From positions 1-29,703 of IMG/VR virus record IMGVR_UViG_3300030110_001840: 29,703 nt of DNA; one strand, given 5' to 3'. The notes beneath the pieces were generated by a model, which did no database searches, was not told where the DNA came from, and was given only the letters and a program-made list of their open reading frames with translations. Origin of the DNA: a virus. This document shows, piece after piece, positions 24,487 through 29,703 of the stretch. Within the stretch, counting starts at the first letter, position 1. Each line of letters opens with the position of its first letter. A program made the translations under genes and the position numbers.

Positions 24487-24689
24487 AAAAGTTATTAGGT
24501 ATTGCAAAAGGATTTTTTTTAAAAGGTGAAGCGGTTAAAAATACTGTTGATGGTATTGAAAAGATTGGAAAAGTAAGAGTTAATAAAAAGAAGGTTGTAC
24601 TTGCTATTACTATTGTATTAGCTATCTTAGTACTTGCTGGTGCTATTAGTGAGGAAACATTCATAGAACTGTTTAAAGATATTAACTAA
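24483..24689 (+). CDS. Single-pass membrane protein, candidate holin
   Basis: A 68-residue protein with a basic, amphipathic N-terminus (MKKLLGIAKGFFLKGEAVKN), one strong hydrophobic segment at about 37-54 (KVVLAITIVLAILVLAGA) and an acidic C-terminus. It overlaps the endolysin stop by 4 bases. Position and topology make it a holin or antiholin candidate. Confidence 0.5.
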   Translation: MKKLLGIAKGFFLKGEAVKNTVDGIEKIGKVRVNKKKVVLAITIVLAILVLAGAISEETFIELFKDIN

Positions 24690-24697
24690 GATTTTCC

Positions 24698-24713
24698 AGC
24701 CTCTTCTGAGGCT
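24698..24713 (+). terminator. Hairpin 1 after the lysis cassette
   Basis: AGCCTC (24698-24703) pairs with GAGGCT (24708-24713) with a 4-nt loop, followed by ATTGTTTGTTTGTTTT. Forms a tandem pair with the next hairpin. Confidence 0.6.
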
Positions 24714-24733
24714 ATTGTTTGTTTGTTTTAAGG

Positions 24734-24761
24734 GAGGGGAGTTGTTACCCCTCTTTTTTTT
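24734..24761 (+). terminator. Rho-independent terminator, end of late region
   Basis: GAGGGG (24734-24739) pairs with CCCCTC (24748-24753), 8-nt loop, tail of eight T. With the preceding hairpin it closes the long late transcript before the early-type genes. Confidence 0.8.
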
Positions 24762-24803
24762 GGCCTAAAAATAAATATTAAAAAAATATTACTTTTTATA
24801 TTG

Positions 24804-24830
24804 TTGTATTAGAAAATTATTATATATTTG
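24804..24830 (+). promoter_or_regulatory. Bacteroidota-type promoter of the early region
   Basis: TTG at 24804-24806 (another at 24801-24803) and TATATTTG at 24823-24830 are 16 or 19 bases apart. The box is 31 bases from the ATG at 24862. The leader is rich in CAAA repeats (ACAAACAACAAAAACAACAA). It follows the tandem terminators directly. Confidence 0.65.
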
Positions 24831-24861
24831 TATTATACAAACAACAAAAACAACAAACATT

Positions 24862-25125
24862 ATGGAAAAGTTTAAAAAAGTATTAGAGGAAATTCAAACA
24901 GCAAATAACACTATTTTTAGTGTAGAGTTTATTAAAAAAGATGGTTCAGTTAGAAATATGACTGCAAGACTTCATGTTAAAAAAGGTGTTAAAGGTACTG
25001 GTATGAGTTATGACCCAATAGAAAAAGGTTTACTTCCTGTATGGGATATGCAAAAGAATGCATTTAGAATGATTAACCTTAAAACAGTAACTAAATTACA
25101 AATCAAAGGAGAGGAGCTAATATAG
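24862..25125 (+). CDS. SH3-like small protein of a common phage family (DUF2693-like)
   Basis: An 87-residue protein with a beta-rich core: SVEFIKKDGSVRNMTARLHV, KKGVKGTGMSYDPIEKGLLP, VWDMQKNAFRMINLKTV. The pattern KDGSxRxMxARLxVKKGVKG followed by a V-x-DMQ turn is common in small phage and Bacteroidota proteins with a predicted SH3 barrel, here an early gene. Role unknown, perhaps nucleic-acid binding. Confidence 0.65.
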   Translation: MEKFKKVLEEIQTANNTIFSVEFIKKDGSVRNMTARLHVKKGVKGTGMSYDPIEKGLLPVWDMQKNAFRMINLKTVTKLQIKGEELI

Positions 25126-25169
25126 GCTCTTCTTTATAAATCAATTATTAATATTTAAAACAAATAACA

Positions 25170-25403
25170 ATGAACAGATTAGAAAAATACCAGAGAGAGC
25201 ATTTAGAAAACTTAGCAGAAAAAAAGGCTGAGTTATACAATGAACACTTAGATGCTGTAAAAGAAGAAGAACAGATAGCTAAATGTCAAGATACTTTAAT
25301 AGGTTACATGGGCTTAGAAGAGTTTGAAAAGCTATCTAAGGATAATTTAAACATGATAGTAGGAGCAATGAGAGAATACGCAGAAAACATTAAAAACAGA
25401 TAA
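25170..25403 (+). CDS. Small paralogous protein A
   Basis: A 77-residue, helical, charged protein. It aligns with the next gene: both begin MNRL, contain a KxELYxExL segment, a C-x-D-x-LI-x-x-MG element, KLSKxNxxMIV and end in MxEYAENxKNR. The two are a tandem duplication. No family is recognised. Confidence 0.6.
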   Translation: MNRLEKYQREHLENLAEKKAELYNEHLDAVKEEEQIAKCQDTLIGYMGLEEFEKLSKDNLNMIVGAMREYAENIKNR

Positions 25404-25404
25404 G

Positions 25405-25647
25405 ATGAACAGATTAACAGAAAAATACGAGAAAGAGCTTTTAGAATCAGAATATTTAGGATACAATAAAACTGAATTATACGAAGAGCTTTTAATAGAA
25501 AAGTTGAATCAAGAACAAATAAACGAATGCGAAGATATACTAATAAATTTGATGGGCAGAGATGAGGTTAAAAAGCTATCTAAGGGAAATTTTGACATGA
25601 TAGTAATAGCAATGCATGAATACGCAGAAAACTTTAAAAACAGATAA
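25405..25647 (+). CDS. Small paralogous protein B
   Basis: An 80-residue paralogue of the preceding protein with the same ends and core but a more divergent middle (LESEYLGYNKTELYEELLIE). It starts one base after the previous stop. Divergence suggests both copies are kept and may have different partners. Confidence 0.6.
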   Translation: MNRLTEKYEKELLESEYLGYNKTELYEELLIEKLNQEQINECEDILINLMGRDEVKKLSKGNFDMIVIAMHEYAENFKNR

Positions 25648-25648
25648 G

Positions 25649-25861
25649 ATGACAAACGAACAAAAACATATTAAATTCATGAATAAGATAGAAACTAGTA
25701 TTTATGCATATAATGAAGTATTGAAGGATGCTATAAGGTCGAGAGATAGGAATACGATTGAGGATTTAAAAGATTTCTATGATGGGCAAGTACAGAAGTA
25801 TCAAGGGAAAAAGGATACAGCACAGGAGCTTAAAGATTATTATGAGTACCTTTTTAAATAA
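25649..25861 (+). CDS. Small helical protein of unknown function
   Basis: A 70-residue charged helical protein. The frame is open from 25616 but that start lies inside the previous gene; the ATG at 25649, one base after the previous stop, fits better. It shares a base with the next start (TAATG). Confidence 0.55.
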   Translation: MTNEQKHIKFMNKIETSIYAYNEVLKDAIRSRDRNTIEDLKDFYDGQVQKYQGKKDTAQELKDYYEYLFK

Positions 25862-26082
25862 TGTTAAAAATAAATACTGTAACGATGGAAGAAAAAATAG
25901 TTGAAATATTATTTAAGACAATTTTAACTAATACCGAAATAGAACAATGCACTAAAGAGTTATTGAAATTATTTGATGTTAGTTATTCTGTTTTTGACAA
26001 CGAAACTATTCAAAGAATTAGAAATAGTTCTTCTGATGCGGAAGTTCGTAGAATGATTAAAAGTAAAATTCAAAAATTCTAA
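25861..26082 (+). CDS. Small protein of unknown function
   Basis: A 73-residue helical protein (EKIVEILFKTILTNTEIEQC, LKLFDVSYSVF, AEVRRMIKSKIQKF). The ATG shares one base with the preceding stop; a second ATG at 25885 is possible. Two hairpins follow and end this unit. Confidence 0.5.
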   Translation: MLKINTVTMEEKIVEILFKTILTNTEIEQCTKELLKLFDVSYSVFDNETIQRIRNSSSDAEVRRMIKSKIQKF

Positions 26083-26093
26083 CTAACATCTTA

Positions 26094-26119
26094 ATAACAG
26101 CTTTTTAAATTGCTGTTAT
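26094..26119 (+). terminator. Hairpin before the terminator
   Basis: ATAACAGC (26094-26101) pairs with GCTGTTAT (26112-26119), 8 bp with a 10-nt AT loop. No T tail of its own follows directly. It is in tandem with the next hairpin and may act as a 3' end stabiliser. Confidence 0.55.
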
Positions 26120-26129
26120 GAAATGTTAT

Positions 26130-26153
26130 AGCCCGTTTTAATGGGCTTTTTTT
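26130..26153 (+). terminator. Rho-independent terminator
   Basis: AGCCC (26130-26134) pairs with GGGCT (26143-26147), 8-nt loop and a T tail. Ends the small-gene cluster. Confidence 0.75.
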
Positions 26154-26173
26154 ATTAATTTTAAAATAAAAAG

Positions 26174-26368
26174 ATGAACAAAAAATCAATTATTTATGTA
26201 TGTATAGCGTTATACTGGGCCTTAATAATAGGCTCATACTTTACAGATTCTGAAATATACACAGAGATAGTATTATGGATGTTTGTCATACCAGCAATAT
26301 TAGCAGTTATTTACCTTTTAATTATGCTTTATGTGGGGATTAAAAGCCTATTTGATAAAGAAAAATAA
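26174..26368 (+). CDS. Two-pass membrane protein
   Basis: A 64-residue protein with two hydrophobic segments at about 6-22 (IIYVCIALYWALIIGSYF) and 33-56 (LWMFVIPAILAVIYLLIMLYVG) and a basic tail. Function unknown; the 3' end overlaps the next gene by 38 bases. Confidence 0.55.
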   Translation: MNKKSIIYVCIALYWALIIGSYFTDSEIYTEIVLWMFVIPAILAVIYLLIMLYVGIKSLFDKEK

Positions 26369-26765
26369 ACACTACTCAGGGTTTAGATTTAGACCTTTTT
26401 TTAGATGCAGAGAGATAACAATTATTTTCAAGTTTACTGATTCATGCAGATACATTTCTGATGATGCACAACTATCTGAACAGATTAATAAATTAGTTGG
26501 TTTTGGTGCTTTGTGGCATCATAAAAATAGTGTTAGAATAGGCTGGAAGTATTGCCGTAAAAAAGATATGATAAAACTTTACACCTATAAATATGTTGAA
26601 GGTGTGAGAATACAGAATCATTTTGATACTGTTAAAATAGGTCAATTTAATAAACTAAGAATAAAGGCCCATCGTACTTACTGGCTAGGAAAGTTCTTAT
26701 ATCCATACTTCGGAGGTAAAACTCCAGCCCCTCATGATATTAAAATTTTATTAGATTTTATATAG
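26331..26765 (+). CDS. Conserved protein of unknown function, basic and aromatic
   Basis: A 144-residue basic protein. Visible features: KNKHYSGFRFRPFFRCREITI at the N-terminus, the core GFGALWHHKNSVRIGWKYCR, KLYTYKYVEGVR, and a PYFGGKTPAPHDI end. From memory, proteins of this shape occur in Bacteroidota genomes and phages; no function is known to me. A beta-sandwich fold is possible. The start lies inside the preceding gene; an internal start cannot be excluded. Confidence 0.55.
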   Translation: MWGLKAYLIKKNKHYSGFRFRPFFRCREITIIFKFTDSCRYISDDAQLSEQINKLVGFGALWHHKNSVRIGWKYCRKKDMIKLYTYKYVEGVRIQNHFDTVKIGQFNKLRIKAHRTYWLGKFLYPYFGGKTPAPHDIKILLDFI

Positions 26766-26771
26766 TTTTTT

Positions 26772-26803
26772 TTGTGTTTTATATTAATTTTTTATTATAT
26801 TTG
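26772..26803 (+). promoter_or_regulatory. Bacteroidota-type promoter
   Basis: TTG at 26772-26774 and TATATTTG at 26796-26803 are 21 bases apart. The box lies 23 bases from the ATG at 26827. The leader is A/C-rich (AACAACAAAACAAACAGAC). Likely drives the recombination and replication cluster. Confidence 0.65.
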
Positions 26804-26826
26804 TATTAACAACAAAACAAACAGAC

Positions 26827-27168
26827 ATGAGAAATTTTACACAGTACACAACAAATGAAAAAGATGGGCAAAAAATTGATTTAACAATTAATACAAATCA
26901 AGATGGCTCAGGTAAATTTTATTATACTATTACAGATGAGGTTGCATATGAGGTTGAGTTTGAATATGAGATTGACAACATTAGCTTAAATATTAATGAT
27001 GTTGTAGATGATTTTGATGTTCAACCTTTTAATCTTTATTGTTATGATGTAGAAGGTGAGCAAGTTGAAACTCCTGAAAATGTTGTTAAGGAGTTAGGTT
27101 ATTTATTAAAATATACGCTTGATGGAATTGTTGAAGCTCCAGAGGGTAATTTTAAAGAATGGGTATAA
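26827..27168 (+). CDS. Acidic protein of unknown function
   Basis: A 113-residue protein with strongly acidic composition (VEFEYEIDNISLNINDVVDD). It is beta-rich in the first half. First gene of the promoter-driven unit. Strong negative charge could mimic DNA, as known in anti-restriction or anti-nuclease phage proteins, but this is speculative. Confidence 0.55.
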   Translation: MRNFTQYTTNEKDGQKIDLTINTNQDGSGKFYYTITDEVAYEVEFEYEIDNISLNINDVVDDFDVQPFNLYCYDVEGEQVETPENVVKELGYLLKYTLDGIVEAPEGNFKEWV

Positions 27169-27189
27169 AATAAATTAAATAGTAGAAAG

Positions 27190-27429
27190 ATGGATAAATT
27201 AAACTTAGGGGAGTTCTTACATAGGACTTCCCAGAAAACAAACAAAGAGCTGGCTGATGATATTAGGCATATTAAAAGGCTTAGTAATAAGCATGATAAT
27301 GTAGTAGTACATCAAGAAAAGAAAAGCTTAGATGCCACTGCTGAAAAGTTATCAAAGTCAATTAAAAGCTTTAACAAGGATGCAGAATTAATAATAACTA
27401 TAAACGATAAACAATGGAAACAGGATTAG
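27190..27429 (+). CDS. Small helical protein of unknown function
   Basis: A 79-residue charged helical protein, with an N-terminal LGEFLHRTSQKTNKELADDI and lysine-rich middle. The end overlaps the next gene by 16 bases. No family is recognised; the location next to a recombinase-like gene suggests DNA metabolism. Confidence 0.5.
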   Translation: MDKLNLGEFLHRTSQKTNKELADDIRHIKRLSNKHDNVVVHQEKKSLDATAEKLSKSIKSFNKDAELIITINDKQWKQD

Positions 27430-27848
27430 AAAAAGCCCTTAAAACAGTTGATATTAAAGGTAAAGCTTATGTAACAGTTAATGAGCGTGTAAAGTATTTT
27501 AGAGAGCATTTTACAGGCTATAAGTTAATAAGTGAAATAGTATATCATAATCAAGCTACTTTTTTAGAATGGCATGAGTTTGATGCAGAAGGTAACAAGA
27601 TTAATAAAACAGCATGGACTAAAGGAGAAATTTGCTTTAAGGCTTCGATATTTAATGAAAAGGATGAAGCAGTAGCTACTGGTTATGCAATGGAGAAAGC
27701 TGATAGCTCATACATAAACAAAACTAGTTACATAGAGAATTGTGAAACTAGTGCATGGGGTAGAGCTTTAGCCAATTTTGCAATAGGAGTTGATAGTTCA
27801 GTTGCTAGTGCTGATGAGGTTGCTAATGCTATAAAGAATCAAAAATAA
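27414..27848 (+). CDS. ERF/Rad52-like single-strand annealing protein (probable)
   Basis: A 144-residue protein with VNERVKYFREHF at about 22-33, a beta core (GEICFKASIFNEKDEAVATG), and the region INKTSYIENCETSAWGRALA (101-120), ending in SVASADEVANAI. This layout resembles the ERF/Rad52-superfamily annealing proteins of phages, where a helix near A-Y/W-x-RAL leads into a G-rich segment. It would pair complementary single strands during recombination. The SSB-like gene and RusA lie just downstream, supporting the role. Confidence 0.5.
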   Translation: METGLEKALKTVDIKGKAYVTVNERVKYFREHFTGYKLISEIVYHNQATFLEWHEFDAEGNKINKTAWTKGEICFKASIFNEKDEAVATGYAMEKADSSYINKTSYIENCETSAWGRALANFAIGVDSSVASADEVANAIKNQK

Positions 27849-28073
27849 ATGGGATTTGATAACACTACTGATAATGCTACTGACTGGCAAATATCAATAA
27901 TCGAAAACTTAATACCATTATCATACATACCTCAACCAGAAAAGGATGAAGTAGAAAAAATGATTTTTGATACGGAATTAAAGTATGATGAAGCTGAAGC
28001 TATTATAACTTATTTAAAGGCTAACAGCATACCAACATTAGAAGAGGAATTTAACAGAAAAATAAACAAATAA
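27849..28073 (+). CDS. Small protein with a TDxQ-type helical domain
   Basis: A 74-residue protein: ATDWQISIIENLIPLSYI, then an acidic helix (EKDEVEKMIFDTELKYDEAE) and AIITYLKANSI. The shape recalls short domains of the ATDKQ-x-x-YIExL kind often attached to or near recombination proteins. It starts on the base right after the previous stop. Confidence 0.5.
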   Translation: MGFDNTTDNATDWQISIIENLIPLSYIPQPEKDEVEKMIFDTELKYDEAEAIITYLKANSIPTLEEEFNRKINK

Positions 28074-28086
28074 AAATTTAAAAACT

Positions 28087-28290
28087 ATGCTAAATACAGT
28101 AAAAGAATTAATAGAGGTTTTAAGTGATTTACCAGATGATACTCAAATATTTTTACAAACTTCAGATAAAGTGATAACACCAGCGGAAATAGAGGTAAAT
28201 ACACTTTTAGACAAATCAACTCATGATATACATGGTGTGATTATAACAACCGTACTAAGTGAGGAAATGAAAAGATTAATAAACGATTAA
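28087..28290 (+). CDS. Small protein of unknown function
   Basis: A 67-residue acidic protein (TVKELIEVLSDLPDDTQIFL; SEEMKRLIND end). A helix followed by beta strands with a DLPDDTQI turn is common in small phage proteins; no function can be given. Confidence 0.5.
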   Translation: MLNTVKELIEVLSDLPDDTQIFLQTSDKVITPAEIEVNTLLDKSTHDIHGVIITTVLSEEMKRLIND

Positions 28291-28301
28291 AACTAAATAA
28301 C

Positions 28302-28565
28302 ATGGATAACAATTTAGAATTTCCACAGGGTTTAATATTTAAACTACCTAGAGATAAAGCACCAGATTTTATAAAGGGTAGCTTATCAATTAAGAGAGCA
28401 GAATTAATACAATGGCTTAATAGCAAATCTGATGAATGGATTAACTTAGATTTAAAAGAAGGTAAATCTGGTAAAGGTTATGCTGCTGTTAATAATTGGA
28501 AGCCAGAAGGTCAAACTAATAACACACCAATAGCAAAAGATGCTGCTGATGATTTACCGTTTTAA
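28302..28565 (+). CDS. Small single-stranded DNA-binding protein (probable)
   Basis: An 87-residue protein ending in an acidic, hydrophobic tip DDLPF (residues 83-87), matching the SSB C-terminal tip (D-D-x-P-F) that recruits partners. Body: GLIFKLPRDKAPDFIKGSLS, then WINLDLKEGKSGKGYAAVN and WKP. The body is shorter than an E. coli-type SSB, so the OB fold is not proven. Its place between the annealing protein and RusA supports single-strand binding. Confidence 0.55.
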   Translation: MDNNLEFPQGLIFKLPRDKAPDFIKGSLSIKRAELIQWLNSKSDEWINLDLKEGKSGKGYAAVNNWKPEGQTNNTPIAKDAADDLPF

Positions 28566-28567
28566 TT

Positions 28568-29005
28568 ATGGATAGTAAAGAGATAGATAAATTAATTGAA
28601 GAAATAGCTCTTATTATTAAGGGCTATTCTTCTTTAGATAAAGATTTTAAGGATATTAACAGGTTAATAGTTGCAAAGCGTAAACTAGTGGGCTATTCTT
28701 TTAGATTTAGTGAGGTTGTAGGTTATGCATTGGATGAGTATAATGTTACCTATGCATCCAGAAAAAATGAATTAGCAAATAAGAAGTTAAAGTATATTGA
28801 GGCTGGTGATAGTGCTGCAAAATCTGAGTTAAAAGCGGAGTTGAAAAACTACCAACTAAGATTAGCAGAAGGTGAGAATGAAGCTCTTTATAGGAAGGTT
28901 AAAAGCTACTTTGATACGATGAGAGATGCGATTACTAGTATTACACAGGATATTAGTATATTGCGTAAAGAGTATGAAGATTCAAGAGTTCATGATAACG
29001 GGTAA
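28568..29005 (+). CDS. Helical protein of unknown function
   Basis: A 145-residue charged, helical protein with heptad-like stretches (SRKNELANKKLKYIEAGDSA; KAELKNYQLRLAEGENEALY; ITQDISILRKEYEDSR). It starts two bases after the SSB-like gene and overlaps the RusA gene by about 32 bases, so it is co-translated with both. May be a recombination accessory protein, unproven. Confidence 0.55.
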   Translation: MDSKEIDKLIEEIALIIKGYSSLDKDFKDINRLIVAKRKLVGYSFRFSEVVGYALDEYNVTYASRKNELANKKLKYIEAGDSAAKSELKAELKNYQLRLAEGENEALYRKVKSYFDTMRDAITSITQDISILRKEYEDSRVHDNG

Positions 29006-29336
29006 TACCCCATCCAAAAGTAACTGCTATAAAGTAATTAAGTTAGGCTCTAAATGTTCACTAGGTAAACAAAAACATCTTAAAAGCTATGAGAACTCTT
29101 TTATGCTCCAGATGCTACAATATCAGTATAATTTAATAGATACAGAGTTTAAATTTATTATTGATGTATATTATAATTCACGTAGGCCCGATTTAGATAA
29201 TGCTTTAAAAGTGGTATTAGACTGTTTACAAAAAGCTGGAGCTATTAAGAATGATAATAAATGTATTGAAATAGTAGCAAAAAAGCATTTAGATAAAGAG
29301 AATCCTAGAATTATATTTAGTATATTAAGTATGTAA
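28974..29336 (+). CDS. rusA: RusA-family Holliday junction resolvase
   Basis: A 120-residue resolvase that cuts four-way junctions. The active-site region RRPDLDNALKVVLDCL has D73, D75 and K79, with D94 in IKNDNKC. These match E. coli RusA D70, D72, K76 and D91 in spacing. The N-terminus MKIQEFMITGNTPSKSN fits the first strand and the proline-rich loop, so the ATG at 28974 is preferred to 28926 (too long) and 28992 (would lose the strand). It overlaps the preceding gene by 32 bases. A terminator follows. Confidence 0.85.
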   Translation: MKIQEFMITGNTPSKSNCYKVIKLGSKCSLGKQKHLKSYENSFMLQMLQYQYNLIDTEFKFIIDVYYNSRRPDLDNALKVVLDCLQKAGAIKNDNKCIEIVAKKHLDKENPRIIFSILSM

Positions 29337-29364
29337 ATAATAAGGAGATAATTTATTCTAAACG

Positions 29365-29392
29365 AGGTAAAATTAATTTTTTACCTTTTTTT
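29365..29392 (+). terminator. Rho-independent terminator
   Basis: AGGTAAAA (29365-29372) pairs with TTTTACCT (29379-29386), 6-nt loop, T tail to 29392. Ends the recombination unit after RusA. Confidence 0.75.
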
Positions 29393-29398
29393 GTGTGT

Positions 29399-29432
29399 TT
29401 GTTTTTTATATTAAAAATTTATTATATATTTA
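29399..29432 (+). promoter_or_regulatory. Bacteroidota-type promoter
   Basis: TTG at 29399-29401 and TATATTTA at 29425-29432 are 23 bases apart. The ATG at 29457 is 24 bases after the box; the leader is A-rich (CAAAACAAATAAACAAA). It restarts transcription after the terminator. Confidence 0.6.
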
Positions 29433-29456
29433 TCAAAACAAATAAACAAATTAATC

Positions 29457-29642
29457 ATGGAATTTACAGAAATTAAAAAGAGTATGTTATTGACTAAAGG
29501 TATAGTTAATGTCATTGATGAAGTAGATGAAAACTTATCTTATAAAGAGTTGGCTGAAAGCGTAGCTTTTATAATGCATGAATATTATTCTGAAGATAAT
29601 AGACAAGATTTTTTGAAAACATTAAAAAATTTATTAACATGA
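29457..29642 (+). CDS. Small acidic protein of unknown function
   Basis: A 61-residue helical protein (EIKKSMLLTKGIVNVIDEVD; YKELAESVAFIMHEYYSEDN). First gene of a new unit behind a promoter. The stop overlaps the next start as ATGA. No family is recognised. Confidence 0.55.
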   Translation: MEFTEIKKSMLLTKGIVNVIDEVDENLSYKELAESVAFIMHEYYSEDNRQDFLKTLKNLLT

Positions 29643-29703
29643 GTGAGTTAGATACTTTTAACAAAAATTTTCTAATATTTGCCAATGCTATTAGTAATTT
29701 TGA
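29639..29703 (+). CDS. 5' end of a gene running off the window (partial)
   Basis: An ATG overlapping the previous stop (ATGA) opens a frame that stays open to the last base: MSELDTFNKNFLIFANAISN, followed by F and one incomplete codon. The apparent TGA at the right edge is not in this frame. Product unknown. Confidence 0.5.
   Translation, partial: MSELDTFNKNFLIFANAISNF

Noticed and set aside
29701-29703. TGA at the right edge as a stop for the last gene
   Set aside because: Codon counting from the ATG at 29639 shows these bases span two codons in that frame, so the gene continues beyond the window.
1-29703. CRISPR array, tRNA or rRNA gene, insertion sequence, integrase or att site
   Set aside because: I looked for spaced direct repeats, cloverleaf arms, inverted terminal repeats, transposase motifs and recombinase genes and saw none.

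Overview
The window is a stretch of a tailed double-stranded DNA phage genome, or an integrated prophage, whose host is most likely in the Bacteroidota and probably a flavobacterium. The evidence is: terminase, portal, ClpP-type protease, capsid, tape-measure and lysis genes; very AT-rich sequence; every credible gene on the + strand; few Shine-Dalgarno sequences; and several boxes matching the Bacteroidota promoter consensus TTG-N17-23-TAnnTTTG. A tape-measure protein with separate tail genes indicates a long tail, most likely of siphovirus type. No integrase, repressor, tRNA or att site is visible, so lifestyle cannot be judged.

Layout. 1-1783: end of an upstream gene and the two terminase subunits. 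1845-6654: accessory block with a short C5-cytosine methyltransferase, a PAPS-reductase-like PP-loop enzyme, a gene with a strong -1 frameshift signal (3926-4854), a GT-A glycosyltransferase, a coiled-coil protein and several tiny membrane peptides, closed by a terminator. 6746-13253: duplicated fibre-like genes, tail-completion genes and large tail-tip genes. 13257-15851: tape measure. 15870-16566: three small genes, two cysteine-rich, then a terminator. 16698-21809: head region in the order protease/scaffold fusion, major capsid, probable tail tube, small gene, portal, connector. 21813-24689: beta-helix tailspike and lysis cassette (M15 endolysin between two membrane proteins), then hairpins. 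24862-29703: early-type genes for recombination and replication (Rad52/ERF-like protein, small SSB-like protein ending DDLPF, RusA resolvase) among many small unknowns.

The genes fit a normal phage cycle: the right-hand block processes DNA, the accessory block may modify DNA or virion, the head and tail genes build the particle, terminase packages DNA, and the cassette near 24 kb lyses the host. The module order is unusual because tail genes precede head genes and the portal lies downstream of the capsid gene.

The most notable signals are a T9 slippery run with a downstream stem joining two good open frames at 4543; two spacing classes of promoter-like TATATTT(A/G) box, one placed exactly 4 nt before four start codons, which suggests leaderless mRNAs; a methyltransferase/PP-loop/glycosyltransferase group inside the structural region; a portal with an extra C-terminal domain; and a protease fused to an acidic scaffold-like tail with a possible internal start.
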